A stretch of 64,000 nt of DNA, from assembly GCA_016930675.1 (NCBI GenBank), contig JAFGGG010000010.1:1-64000 (forward strand). The letters are read 5' to 3'. How positions within the stretch are numbered: position 1 is the stretch's first letter; every line of letters starts with the position of its first letter. Of this stretch, positions 33,769-43,057 are shown in pieces. The DNA comes from Spirochaetales bacterium. GTDB lineage: Bacteria > Spirochaetota > Spirochaetia > SZUA-6 > RPPD01. The notes beneath the pieces were generated by a model. That model did not search any database and was not told the DNA's origin. It saw nothing but the letters and a program-made list of their open reading frames with translations. The translations under genes were made by a program, and so were the position numbers.

Positions 33769-34979
33769 AACGGATTAAGATAAATCCACGTGCAGTCGGT
33801 ATTTATCTCATAGGACTTTTTATAGTTTATTTGACGGGCATGTCCATGTCCGGGGTTTTATTATTTATATTTTATATTTATCTGCTGTTCCCGGTTATCT
33901 CACTGGGGCTGTTGCTTGTTTCATATTTTAGGTTCAGATATTTTGAGCATTTCAGTACGGAGCATCCCGTTAAAGGGCAGGAGGTTCTGTACAAGCTGTC
34001 TTTGGCTAATGAAGCCAAACTCACGGGGCCGTTTGTGAGTGTCAGGTTCAAATTTATTAGTCCTGATCTGTCCATGCATTTAAACGATATTCATACTTCG
34101 TTAAAGGGGGGTGAAATATCCAGTCGGGAATACACAATAAAGTACCCGTATCGCGGTATTTATAAAGTGGGTATAGAGTATATCAGATTACGCGATCTCT
34201 TGAACTGGATTTCCTTGTTTCCTGAGGTTTGGTTCAGGACTTTTTATGTGTATCCCAGGATTGTCGAGCTGCAAACGGTTTTTGCTGACCTGCAAAACGT
34301 GATCGAGGCTTCGGGATACGGCCAGGGAATACTTCTGGATCATACGCTGTTTAAGGATCTTAAAGAGTACAGGTCAGGATTAGCCCTGAAACATGTGTCC
34401 TGGAAAAAGTTCGCCGCCACGGGCAAACCTTTTCTTAAAAATTATGAAAAAACCTCATGGCCCGGTGTGGAGATTTATCTTGATCTGCGCCGTGAGAGAG
34501 CGGCGGATCATACTGTTCTGGAAAGAGAAGACTGTTCCGTAGAAATACTGGTCGCACTGGTGAAATATTTTCTCGGCAATAATATACCTACCAGTGTTCA
34601 TGCTTTTAACGGGAGGGAGCGCTATGATTATTACGGGACAAACAGTTCTTATTTCGCGGGCTTTTACAAATCCACAATAAATATCACTTTTGCAGGCAGG
34701 TGCTCTCCGGCCAAGGTATTTACATCCGATATGCAGGATCAGCTGATAAAGGCCGGAACCATAATTTTTATTACCCATATGTTGGATCCTGAAGTGTTGG
34801 AGCTTGTTTCTGCGTCCGGGAGTTCGGATGTAGCGGCTTTCGCGGTGATTAACCAGTCCGGCATACAGAATGCCGAGTCACAAAAAGAGTTCCTGTTCTC
34901 AGACGCCTTTTTAGATACCAGTGGAAATATTGTGTTTGTAAATAGTATAGATACCATAAGAGAGAATCTGGAAGCATGA
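33765..34979 (+). CDS. DUF58 domain protein
   Basis: 404 residues. Two N-terminal membrane helices (about 15-55), then a soluble region with the DUF58 hallmark FKDLKEYRSGLALKHVSWKKFA near residue 205, where YxxGDxxRxIDW is the usual form (here YRSGLALKHVSWK: the acidic residue is missing). The C-terminal part is a von Willebrand A-like fold with a degenerate metal site. Works with MoxR in processing envelope complexes. Second gene of the moxR operon. Confidence 0.9.
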   Translation: MKRIKINPRAVGIYLIGLFIVYLTGMSMSGVLLFIFYIYLLFPVISLGLLLVSYFRFRYFEHFSTEHPVKGQEVLYKLSLANEAKLTGPFVSVRFKFISPDLSMHLNDIHTSLKGGEISSREYTIKYPYRGIYKVGIEYIRLRDLLNWISLFPEVWFRTFYVYPRIVELQTVFADLQNVIEASGYGQGILLDHTLFKDLKEYRSGLALKHVSWKKFAATGKPFLKNYEKTSWPGVEIYLDLRRERAADHTVLEREDCSVEILVALVKYFLGNNIPTSVHAFNGRERYDYYGTNSSYFAGFYKSTINITFAGRCSPAKVFTSDMQDQLIKAGTIIFITHMLDPEVLELVSASGSSDVAAFAVINQSGIQNAESQKEFLFSDAFLDTSGNIVFVNSIDTIRENLEA

Positions 34980-37102
34980 AAAAAGAAAATGTGTTTTTCA
35001 TTATAAAAATGATTCTTTCACTGATACTGGCCGTGGGAGCGCCGCTGTTGATTGCGCTGCTGCTCAGTGTGGATCAGCCCACCTTTGGAATATTAATTGT
35101 AGTTGCCGTTATTAATATCCTGTTTTTATTAAAAAGTATATTTTCAGGAAAACTGAAAATCTTTATCACCTGGTTCTTAGCGGTTTTTTATATTCTGGCT
35201 TCCTTATTTATCATTTTATATATCATAGTGATCCCATACCCTTCATATATGGCGTGGTTGGAGCTGGTAAGAGCGGGCAGACCGGGCGGAATAATTTCTC
35301 TTTTATTCTTCTACGGTACGGCGTTCTTTTCCAGTTTGTTTGCGGGGCTGGTATATAAAAACGGTGTCTTGAGATCGTTGGGTGGACTTTTAATTGTAAT
35401 TTCTTTTGAAGCCGCGGTTGTGTATCAGGACGGCTTAACCATACTGCTGTTTATAGCCGCTGTTATTCTGGAATTTATTTTGTTCGCGCTGCTGCCCCAC
35501 AAGTTAAAGTTAAAACATGCATTCGCCCCTTTGCTGCTGTTAGCAGCAATTGTTGCGGTTTCGGCCATGCTCTCGCTCAACAGTGCGCCGAACAGCGGAT
35601 ATCTGGTGGGCAGAGCACTCGATCCCCAGCTCAAGCGAATCATTCTGGAACTGTTCCCCGATCTGCCTTTGTTAACCACGGTCGCGGGTTACGGTTATGA
35701 TTATAAGGCTGAAGATCTTGGCGGCAGACCCCTGTTGTCAAATGCCCCGATTTTTTCCGTGCGGGGCAGTTCTCCTCAGGGGATATATTTACGTGTCCAG
35801 GTCTTTAATGAATATACGGAAAACAACTGGTCCGTTAGTTTTGAACTCAGAAAAAAAATAAGGGAACAGCCTGCCCGCATTATGGGGAGCAGAATTGCGA
35901 ACCGTGAACTCTTGGAGGTGACCCTCCTGCATGATTATTTTGAATTTCTGCCGCATACTATCGACACGGAATCGCTGGTTGTGCGCAATCAAAATCCCGT
36001 GGAAATCGCCTTCGGTACGATAGATACGGGATTTAACCTCACCCTGCCTTTGCTCAAGGGGGATAAGGTGCAGATTAATACCGTGAAGCAGGAAACAGTA
36101 CAAAATCAGGCGGATCAGGAGCTCATTGATTTTCTGGAGAAGGTCATGCCGGGCAGTCTTAAGGTACAGAAGGGATCAGCAAACACGGACCGGGAGGAGA
36201 TTGCTGTCTATTATCTTAAAACATCCGATTCGATTTCTCAGGATATAAGGAGGTTGGCTCGCGAATTAAGCTTCGACGCCGGATCTGACTGGCAGATTCT
36301 GCGTAATATTCGCAGATTTCTGATTAAAAACTATATCTATTCCTTAAGCACATCCCCTCCGGCCGGGGGTGAGGATTTTTTGGATGATTTTTTATTTAAT
36401 ACCAAGAAGGGATACTGCGTTCACTTTGCTTCGGCCTTCATTATTCTGGCCAGGTTGAACGGAATTCCCGCGCGTTATGCCAGCGGTTTTTACGCATATA
36501 TTCCGCAGGGGGAATCACAGACGGTGGTTAGCGGTCTGCAGGCCCATGTCTGGCCCGAGCTTTGGTTCCCTAATCTGGGCTGGACCATATTGGAAGTAAC
36601 ACCGGCTTTGGATCTGGCCACTTTTTACAATTCGGAGTATTACCGGCTGTTCAATCCGGATAATGACGCGCTGACCGCCAGACAGCTTCAGGCGCTTATG
36701 GGCCGGAAAATACCGCCTCCCCAGGAAAAACCTATTGATTTGCACGGCCTGCTTATGCCAGCTCTTTATCTACTCGCGGGCGCCGGTATACTGGCAGCGC
36801 TTATCCTGATTTTTATATGGATTATAAAAACAATTCGCAAAAGGAAATCACGCTATAAAGGTACTTTAAAAAAGATTGACCGCTGCTTACAAAAATTGGT
36901 TTTAAAACTGCAAAAACAAAGCATTCATCCTCCGCAAGAGTCGGGCTGGATAGTCTGGAGCGAAAAGTTGAGGCATTTCTTTCCCGATCATGAGAATCAG
37001 ATTGATACGCTGATTGATCTGGTGAATGAGATATTCTATAATGCGCGTACACCTTCAAAGAGTAATGTTCAGTTCTTGAAGCAGCTGTCGAGAAGATTAT
37101 AG
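34976..37102 (+). CDS. TgpA-like transglutaminase membrane protein
   Basis: 708 residues. Five or six membrane helices in the first ~200 residues, a large extracytoplasmic part, the transglutaminase core (about 470-565), and one more helix near 600-620 with a cytoplasmic tail. Catalytic Cys in KKGYCVHFASAF, His in AHVWPELWF, and the acidic residue is Glu in LEVTP (Asp is usual). It contains the GIPARYASGF loop typical of these domains. In Pseudomonas TgpA is essential; the reaction in cells is unknown. Third gene of the module. Confidence 0.92.
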   Translation: MKKENVFFIIKMILSLILAVGAPLLIALLLSVDQPTFGILIVVAVINILFLLKSIFSGKLKIFITWFLAVFYILASLFIILYIIVIPYPSYMAWLELVRAGRPGGIISLLFFYGTAFFSSLFAGLVYKNGVLRSLGGLLIVISFEAAVVYQDGLTILLFIAAVILEFILFALLPHKLKLKHAFAPLLLLAAIVAVSAMLSLNSAPNSGYLVGRALDPQLKRIILELFPDLPLLTTVAGYGYDYKAEDLGGRPLLSNAPIFSVRGSSPQGIYLRVQVFNEYTENNWSVSFELRKKIREQPARIMGSRIANRELLEVTLLHDYFEFLPHTIDTESLVVRNQNPVEIAFGTIDTGFNLTLPLLKGDKVQINTVKQETVQNQADQELIDFLEKVMPGSLKVQKGSANTDREEIAVYYLKTSDSISQDIRRLARELSFDAGSDWQILRNIRRFLIKNYIYSLSTSPPAGGEDFLDDFLFNTKKGYCVHFASAFIILARLNGIPARYASGFYAYIPQGESQTVVSGLQAHVWPELWFPNLGWTILEVTPALDLATFYNSEYYRLFNPDNDALTARQLQALMGRKIPPPQEKPIDLHGLLMPALYLLAGAGILAALILIFIWIIKTIRKRKSRYKGTLKKIDRCLQKLVLKLQKQSIHPPQESGWIVWSEKLRHFFPDHENQIDTLIDLVNEIFYNARTPSKSNVQFLKQLSRRL

Positions 37103-37116
37103 AAAAGGGTTCTGGT

Positions 37117-37584
37117 ATGAAGCGGAAATCAAGCCTTATGCTTTTATTTTTTTTCATTGCTCACTTTTGTTACATGCACAGAGTGGTACGCATATTATAT
37201 GTGATGATATAGAGGGCAAAGTGTTTTTTTACGGTGAAGGCAGTACCGTTCTTAAGGAAATATCATATAAATCACAATATATTGCCGAACAGGAGTTGAT
37301 TGACGCGGGACAGTATGATGAAGAACATTATTACCATCTTTTTTTTCAGATTGTTGAGGTTTATGAGGACAGTATAGCTGTATTGAAAAATTTTCCCGGA
37401 TTGGATTCCATATCAATGAGGCAGGCTACGGTTTTTAATTTTTATGGAGAAATTGTATATCAATCTGATGGGGATTTCAATATTTTATACTCAACATCTG
37501 CATGTCATTCTGGAACAGCCCCAACATGATGATTTTTCTTCTGATCCGAGAAATTATCTTATGGAAATTATTTGGCATTATTAG
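37117..37584 (+). pseudogene. Secreted protein gene broken by two frameshifts
   Basis: ATG 37117 reads MKRKSSLMLLFFF and then reaches a stop after 31 codons. If one T is added to the eight-T tract at 37147-37154, the frame runs on as a good signal peptide ending LLLHAQ and into the open frame at 37167-37529 (IEGKVFFYGEGSTVLKE...). If one T is removed from the four-T run at 37483-37486, the frame continues to a natural end EIIWHY* at 37584. Both shifts are in T runs and cancel, so this is either a decayed gene, an indel-prone assembly, or transcriptional slippage. Last gene after the moxR operon. Confidence 0.7.
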
Positions 37585-37647
37585 TTTTAAAACGTCGGTA
37601 TTATGGAACGGCCAATACTTATTACTCAATGCTTTTACAGCTATATT

Positions 37648-38796
37648 TTATCCCGGACCGCCGTATCCCGGATGGTCGTGCCGTGTTTTAAAACCTTTAA
37701 GCATTTTGAAAAGATCCCGCTTGTAACGCTTTTCTTTAAAAAGCAGGGGATCATATTCCTCCCCGTCTAAAGTCAGCCTGACTATCCCGGTAAATGCGGA
37801 CTCGGGGATAGTCTCGAAAAATCCTTCCGGGGTTTTAATGAATAGGATATTATTTTCCAAATGAACGATTTCACATATCATTTTTTGGGTATCGACATTG
37901 AAAACCTTAATTATACTTTTAAAGGGGTCAAGATATGTGGCCAAGAGATCGCCCTGTGGATTATAAAATAATGAGTACGGATAGTACTCGCTTTTAAAAA
38001 CCGGAGGCAACTCATATTGTTTTATAATAGTTTGGGTATTGATATCCAAACTATAAACAGTATGTGTACACACATACACAAGTGTTTTTCCGTCCGCGCT
38101 TATGACGGGTGACGATACTCCCTGATAGCCCCAGCATTGTACTTCAAAACTTTGTAACGGCTGCTTGGTGGCCACGCTCCAGATTGTTATGTGGTTACCG
38201 TCGCTTGTCACCAATGTCCTGCTGTCTCTACTGAAGGCAACCGCGTATTCCACGTCCGCGCTGAACGTGTGTGTGCGTGTTCCGGATGCGGCGTCCCAAA
38301 GGATGACACTCTCGCTGCTCGCGGAGGCAAGCAGACGGGAGTCCGCGCTGAAGGCTAAGGTGAAGACCCCTTTATTATAACTCTCTTTTGCGGGATGCAT
38401 CAATTCATGTAGTAGTTCCCCGGAAGAAATATCCCAGACTCTTACAAATCCGTCTTCACTTCCCGCGGCCAGCCACTTGCCGTTTGGGCTGAAATCAATA
38501 TAAAAGATGTGGTCGTATTTCCCGTATTTAAGATATCCTGTTTCGATTACAAACGATTTCAGCAGTTTTGCGCTTTGAAAATCAAACAGCTTTATTGTGC
38601 CGTTGTCAAAACCAAGTGCGTAATATTTTCCACTCGTGTCCAGTGAAAGAGTGTCAACTCTGCTTTTTTGTACCTTAAGCTCCAGGTTTACATTGTCCGT
38701 ATCGGGAGCAGGTTCTGTTGATTTACAGCTTGGATTGATTACCTGAAATAAGCTAAGTAAGATTATTCCGATTAGTAGCACATATAAACGTTTCAT
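37648..38796 (-). CDS. WD40-repeat lipoprotein
   Basis: 382 residues. Signal peptide with an atypical lipobox NPSC (Cys 24); spirochaetes accept loose boxes, but lipidation is not certain. At least five WD40-like blades: FDNGTIKLFDFQS, SEDGFVRVWDIS, SSESVILWDA, DGNHITIWSV and a following one. The sheets form a beta-propeller, usually a protein-binding platform in the periplasm. The C-terminal ~60 residues leave the propeller and end in a Gly/Pro-rich tail. Convergent with the broken gene. Confidence 0.85.
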   Translation of the reverse strand: MKRLYVLLIGIILLSLFQVINPSCKSTEPAPDTDNVNLELKVQKSRVDTLSLDTSGKYYALGFDNGTIKLFDFQSAKLLKSFVIETGYLKYGKYDHIFYIDFSPNGKWLAAGSEDGFVRVWDISSGELLHELMHPAKESYNKGVFTLAFSADSRLLASASSESVILWDAASGTRTHTFSADVEYAVAFSRDSRTLVTSDGNHITIWSVATKQPLQSFEVQCWGYQGVSSPVISADGKTLVYVCTHTVYSLDINTQTIIKQYELPPVFKSEYYPYSLFYNPQGDLLATYLDPFKSIIKVFNVDTQKMICEIVHLENNILFIKTPEGFFETIPESAFTGIVRLTLDGEEYDPLLFKEKRYKRDLFKMLKGFKTRHDHPGYGGPG

Positions 38797-39133
38797 TTTT
38801 TATAAGTGTATTATAGTAAAACTTGTGTTTATAGTCAATTGAATATATCATACGCACATCAGACCGGAATCGGGGCTTCTCATGTGCGTTTGTGTATTCG
38901 GCCACAGTTGATACTGTAAGCGTCGGAGATGTAAACGCCGCCATGAATGCTGAGTTTGTGGTGAATGAAATCAGATTTACCAACTAACACATTTAAATAA
39001 TCAGAGACCGTGATCCGTCAGAAAAACTAATAGCTTGATTAAAACATAATTTCAAAATATTTTACGTGATTTTCTTGAAAACTATTTTGAGCTTGCTTAT
39101 GCTTAACACTGAAGGAAACAGACAGGGGGTGAT
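38797..39133. other. Gene-poor region with a gene remnant
   Basis: Between the WD40 gene and the next lipoprotein. The only coding-like signal is the remnant at 38835-38987. Toward 39134 there is a GGGGG SD. Nothing else is seen. Confidence 0.5.
38835..38987 (+). pseudogene. 3' fragment of a lost gene
   Basis: An open plus-strand frame of 50 codons with no start codon, whose translation ends FVYSATVDTVSVGDVNAAMNA and then EFVVNEIRFTN before TAA. The regular alternating hydrophobic strands look like the last blades of a beta-rich secreted protein. A stop lies immediately upstream. Low-certainty remnant. Confidence 0.35.
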
Positions 39134-40021
39134 ATGAAAAAAGCAACTGCAGGAGCTTTGATAATTCTATTCATTTTCGCGGTCATAGCGTGCGGTCAGG
39201 ATAACAAATCCTCTGCCGTAAAGGCAGCGACCATAGTTGAGATAAAAGCCTCCAGCACCCTGGCGCACAAAGACAATAAGTACGCGTTAATCCATCTGGT
39301 TGACGGGAAGACAGACACCAGTTGGGTGGAAGGAGTCGAGGGAGACGGGATAGGGGAAAGTGTGACAATTCTACTTTCTAGCAAAACAAAGATAAAAAGC
39401 TTTAGAATAAGCAACGGATACTGGGAAGAACAATACTGGAGTCAGAATAACAGAGTCAAAGACATCATGATTATTTCGGACACCGGAAGTTCTTATACCC
39501 ACACACTTAAAGACACCCCGGAGCAACAGACCATTACCCTGCCTGAGGAATGGGAGACCAAGGAAATAAAATTTATTATTCAATCTGTGTATCCGGGTTC
39601 AAAATGGCGGGACACCGCGCTGACGGAGATTATAGTAGAGGGTGCGGAAAAGAGTAACGTCACTGATATTGTTGACGCGAGTCCGGAAGCAAGCACGGAT
39701 CAACCAGAGGTTGCCGGTACTGAAAGCGAAGATGCAGCAGATAAAGACAAGCAGGCAGCTGCTGCAAAAGAATCGTTTCCCCTTACAGTCTGGGCCGAAG
39801 GCTTTACCTTTACCCTCTATGAGGACGGAAAAGTGACCGCGGAAGGCTACGGAATGGCCCAGTGCGATATGAAATTTGTGGAGGGCACCTGGGATTATAC
39901 GGACGACGATAAAAAACTGATCAGCTATATCGTGCTGCAGCAGCAGAACTGTTTTGACTATGAAGATGATCTGCCGGAACCCGACTGGAAAGAGGTTGCG
40001 TTGCAGACACTCATAGAGTGA
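39134..40021 (+). CDS. Lipoprotein with NADase-type glycan-binding (discoidin-like) domain
   Basis: 295 residues. Signal peptide and lipobox VIAC (Cys 20). The first mature domain (about 35-175) shows the F5/8-like pattern STLAHKDNKYALIHLVDGKTDTSWVEGVEGDGIGE and ISNGYWEEQYWSQNNRVKD, which I associate with the glycan-binding domain seen in NADase-translocation proteins. A Glu/Ala/Asp-rich linker at ~180-215 leads to a second beta domain (YEDGKVTAEGYGM). Probably surface exposed and carbohydrate binding. Single-gene unit with strong SD. Confidence 0.8.
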   Translation: MKKATAGALIILFIFAVIACGQDNKSSAVKAATIVEIKASSTLAHKDNKYALIHLVDGKTDTSWVEGVEGDGIGESVTILLSSKTKIKSFRISNGYWEEQYWSQNNRVKDIMIISDTGSSYTHTLKDTPEQQTITLPEEWETKEIKFIIQSVYPGSKWRDTALTEIIVEGAEKSNVTDIVDASPEASTDQPEVAGTESEDAADKDKQAAAAKESFPLTVWAEGFTFTLYEDGKVTAEGYGMAQCDMKFVEGTWDYTDDDKKLISYIVLQQQNCFDYEDDLPEPDWKEVALQTLIE

Positions 40022-40135
40022 ACGTCTCTTGTTTATCGGTATTGCGAAGTTGAAAACCAAATTTTCGCGAACGTCCGCGAAGGCAGTGTAAGAAAAAAAT
40101 AATCATATGGTATAGCTTTACCAGCGGAACTTTTT

Positions 40136-40141
40136 TATACT
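40136..40141 (+). promoter_or_regulatory. -10 box in front of the DctP start
   Basis: TATACT ends ten bases before the ATG at 40152, which has no SD. Transcription would start about three bases upstream of the codon. The -35 is weak. Confidence 0.45.
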
Positions 40142-40151
40142 ATTAATAGCC

Positions 40152-41183
40152 ATGAATGTAAAAAAGATGAGAAAATACTTTTTATATTTTATTTTGGTTT
40201 GCTGCGCTGTGTTTATTCTTTTAGCCTGTGAAAAAAGCCAGAGCGGGAACCGGCAACCTTTAGAATCCGAGTATATCTTTAAATATGCTCACACACAAAG
40301 CAGGGAGCACCCGCGCAGCAAATCCATGCTGTTTTTTAAAAAGAAGCTTGAACAGGTCACAAACGGCAGAATAGTTGTTGAACTGTATTTTTCAGGAATT
40401 CTGGGTAAAGAGTCCGAAGTGCTTACCATGGTGCACCAGGGAATAATCCAAGGCTGCCGCGGCGGATTGTTTTACAGAGCGAATCAGAAATACTTTTTAT
40501 TAGCCCTGCCTTTTTTCTTCGAAAATATAGAACAGTTCGCTCGCTTGATGGAAAGTGATTTCGGCAAACAAATCAATAAAGATTCATTGCGAAACGGGTA
40601 TTATATTCCTGCGTGCGGAATCGCGGGTGGTTTTCGCAATATCACGAGCAATCAAAAACCAATCCGCTCTCCGGATGATTTTCAAGGTTTAAAAATACGC
40701 ACACCGCCGCTCGATATAACAATGAAAACCTTCAGTGTGTTGGGGGCCATACCCGAACAAATTCCTTATACCGAAACATATCTGGCCCTGGCTCAGGGTA
40801 TTGTCGACGCTCAGGAAAATCCCTACTCCAATATTGTGGATATGAAATTTTATGAGGTGCAAACCTACCTGTCGGTGCTAAACTGGCAGTTGCACCCTGA
40901 TCCCTTTTATGTTAATCCGGATTGGTATAACGCTCTTCCTCCCGACTTAAAACTGGCGTTTGATACAGTTGCCGCGGAAACAATGGCGTACAGTGATGAA
41001 ATCTGGTTGAATTCGGAAGAGGAGTATTTTGATTTTCTTAAAGATAAACTTACTGTAAATCATCTTACGCAGGGTGTAATAGATAGGTTTAAGAAAGCAG
41101 TTAAACCTGTGTGGCAGTACTATGTTGATGCGGGGTTTTTTTCATGGAAGGATATAGAAACGGCGCAGCAATTGAGATTTTAA
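40152..41183 (+). CDS. TRAP-type solute-binding lipoprotein (DctP family)
   Basis: 343 residues. Signal peptide with lipobox LLAC (Cys 26). DctP fold markers: YAHTQSREHPRSKSMLFFKKKLEQVTNGRI at the front of the mature protein, then IRSPDDFQGLKIRTPPLDI with the Arg that pairs with the carboxylate of the substrate, and NPYSNIVDMKFYEVQ. Substrate likely an organic acid. No DctQ or DctM membrane subunit is nearby, so it is an orphan. It faces a hybrid kinase with a 13-base gap (end to end), which hints at a sensing role. Confidence 0.88.
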   Translation: MNVKKMRKYFLYFILVCCAVFILLACEKSQSGNRQPLESEYIFKYAHTQSREHPRSKSMLFFKKKLEQVTNGRIVVELYFSGILGKESEVLTMVHQGIIQGCRGGLFYRANQKYFLLALPFFFENIEQFARLMESDFGKQINKDSLRNGYYIPACGIAGGFRNITSNQKPIRSPDDFQGLKIRTPPLDITMKTFSVLGAIPEQIPYTETYLALAQGIVDAQENPYSNIVDMKFYEVQTYLSVLNWQLHPDPFYVNPDWYNALPPDLKLAFDTVAAETMAYSDEIWLNSEEEYFDFLKDKLTVNHLTQGVIDRFKKAVKPVWQYYVDAGFFSWKDIETAQQLRF

Positions 41184-41196
41184 CGTCCCGAATATA

Positions 41197-43053
41197 TTAA
41201 TCGTCTTTTTCATCTTCTGCCTGCGCCAACTCTAAAACTTGAGAAAGCTCGTTGATGGTATATGGTTTTTTTAAAATGCCTTTAAAGCCGTGTTTTCTGT
41301 ATTCTGATAAGATATCGTTATTTGAATAACCGCTTGACACAATTGCAGTCACACCTGGATTTATGGCCAATAAGGTTTTAAGTACCCGCTCGCCGCTTAT
41401 CCCCCCTCTTATGGTGAGATCGAGTATTGCTATTTTGCAGTTATTATTGTTTTTAAACGAGTCGCTGTACAACTTAATCGCCTCATCTCCGTCTTTGGCG
41501 ACGAGGGTTGTGTACCCCAGATTATGCAGCATGAGGGAGGTTGTTTTTCTGATTCCCTCTTCATCATCCATAAGCAGCACACAACCATGACCGTGTTTTT
41601 CCTCTTTGGCGATTGATTTCGTGCTTTGCAATTGCTTTAAACTCGCTTTCAAGTAGATGTGGAAGGTGGTACCCACTCCCTGTTCCGATTCAAAATCAAG
41701 ATACCCCTGATGTTTTTTAATAATGGAATACGATACCGAAAGTCCCAGCCCGCTGCCTTGTTTTTTAGTGGTAAAATAGGGATTGAAGATATGATGCTTT
41801 ATAACTTCAGGTATGCCGCTGCCGGTATCTTTGATAGAGATATGTACATATCGTCCCGGCTGGTACTGTTTCGGATGTTTTTTTGTAATAGTCACATTCT
41901 CCGCGTTTACCGTTATGATACCGCCTTCGGGCATCGCCTGCATGCTGTTAAGAACAATGTTATCAATTACTTCGCATATCTTGTCTTTATCGATCTCAGT
42001 ATTCCAGAGGTCATCCGGGAGGTTGTATTCACATCTGATATTACTTCCTCTTAAAATAAATGTGCATGTTTCTCTTATAATACCCTGAACAGCTTCCAGT
42101 TTTTTTATCGGAGATCCTCCGGTAGCAAAAGTAAGAAACTGTCCCGTTAAACTTTTTGCCTGCAAAGATGCCTTTTCAGCGTCATTAAGGATAGTGAATA
42201 ATTCATTTTGCTGTGGAATTCGTGTCTTGGCGATACTGATATTACCCATAATGGCTGTCAGAAAATTATTAAAATCGTGAGCAATGCCGCTTGCCAAGAG
42301 GCCTATGGACTCCAGTTTTGTTTTCTCACTTTCCATATGTTGGAGTTGGGTTTTTCTTTTAATCTCTTCCTTTTTTAAAACAAGATATAAAAAAATTGTA
42401 ACTGTAATTATACCCAGTGTTAAAATCACAAAGACACGTAATATCTGTAGTTGGATCTGTCTGCTTTTTTCTTTTAATGAAGCTACCAGAGGAGTAATTG
42501 TATTTTCATAAGAGGTGGAAAAATAAGTGCTGATTTCGCGAATAGAAAAAGCGATTACGGATACATTTTCATTCCCGGTTAAAAGCGGCTGCAATAAGAT
42601 CCCTTGGTTTTCATGATTCGGAAAATTTTCAAAGCTTTTTATATCACTTTTAATGACCTCGATACTGTTTAAAGCTCTCTGGCTTAAAATTCTGAAAGCT
42701 TTATAATTATATAAAATATCCTCATCCCGAAGCAGGACACCCAATCTGGGTGAATTATTAAAAGTGTTATACATGGCAGTAAATTCATCCGCCGCAATTT
42801 CCCACCAGAGATAGGTTATGTTGAGGTTATCGGTGCTAAGCAGTTTGTTGGTAAGTCCGTTCATTTTACGCAGACTGGCTATCAACTCAATACCGTTTAT
42901 TGTGGTGTCTACCAAATTGAATATTTCAGAAATCGCCCAGAAAAGCATGGCCCCAACAAGCAGGATACTGAAGAAGATAATACCCGCTGCAAGCTTGGAA
43001 ATTAACTGAATACTCATACTTTTAACTATAATTGTATACAGTGCTGAAGTCAA
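41197..43053 (-). CDS. Membrane hybrid histidine kinase with C-terminal receiver
   Basis: 618 residues. Membrane helices at ~22-42 and ~204-226 enclose a ~160-residue extracytoplasmic sensor, helical in character. H-box ASGIAHDFNNFL with His259, N-box NIVLNSMQAMPEGG, G1 IKDTGSGIP, G2 GSGLGLSVS, then a receiver at ~490-610 with Asp in IAILDLTIRG. A sensor with no PAS; the helical periplasmic part could be read by the DctP protein, by analogy with TRAP-associated kinases. The neighbour downstream is a GNAT enzyme five bases away on the same strand, so it could be one operon with it. Confidence 0.92.
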   Translation of the reverse strand: MTSALYTIIVKSMSIQLISKLAAGIIFFSILLVGAMLFWAISEIFNLVDTTINGIELIASLRKMNGLTNKLLSTDNLNITYLWWEIAADEFTAMYNTFNNSPRLGVLLRDEDILYNYKAFRILSQRALNSIEVIKSDIKSFENFPNHENQGILLQPLLTGNENVSVIAFSIREISTYFSTSYENTITPLVASLKEKSRQIQLQILRVFVILTLGIITVTIFLYLVLKKEEIKRKTQLQHMESEKTKLESIGLLASGIAHDFNNFLTAIMGNISIAKTRIPQQNELFTILNDAEKASLQAKSLTGQFLTFATGGSPIKKLEAVQGIIRETCTFILRGSNIRCEYNLPDDLWNTEIDKDKICEVIDNIVLNSMQAMPEGGIITVNAENVTITKKHPKQYQPGRYVHISIKDTGSGIPEVIKHHIFNPYFTTKKQGSGLGLSVSYSIIKKHQGYLDFESEQGVGTTFHIYLKASLKQLQSTKSIAKEEKHGHGCVLLMDDEEGIRKTTSLMLHNLGYTTLVAKDGDEAIKLYSDSFKNNNNCKIAILDLTIRGGISGERVLKTLLAINPGVTAIVSSGYSNNDILSEYRKHGFKGILKKPYTINELSQVLELAQAEDEKDD

Positions 43054-43057
43054 TTAT

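Noticed and set aside
37117-37584. Programmed ribosomal frameshifting
   Set aside because: Two opposite shifts would both be needed and neither site has a slippery heptamer plus stem of the known kind; indels in T runs are simpler.
38753-38983. 76-codon minus-strand open frame
   Set aside because: It overlaps the WD40 gene start and lies opposite the plus-strand remnant, whose reading looks more protein-like.
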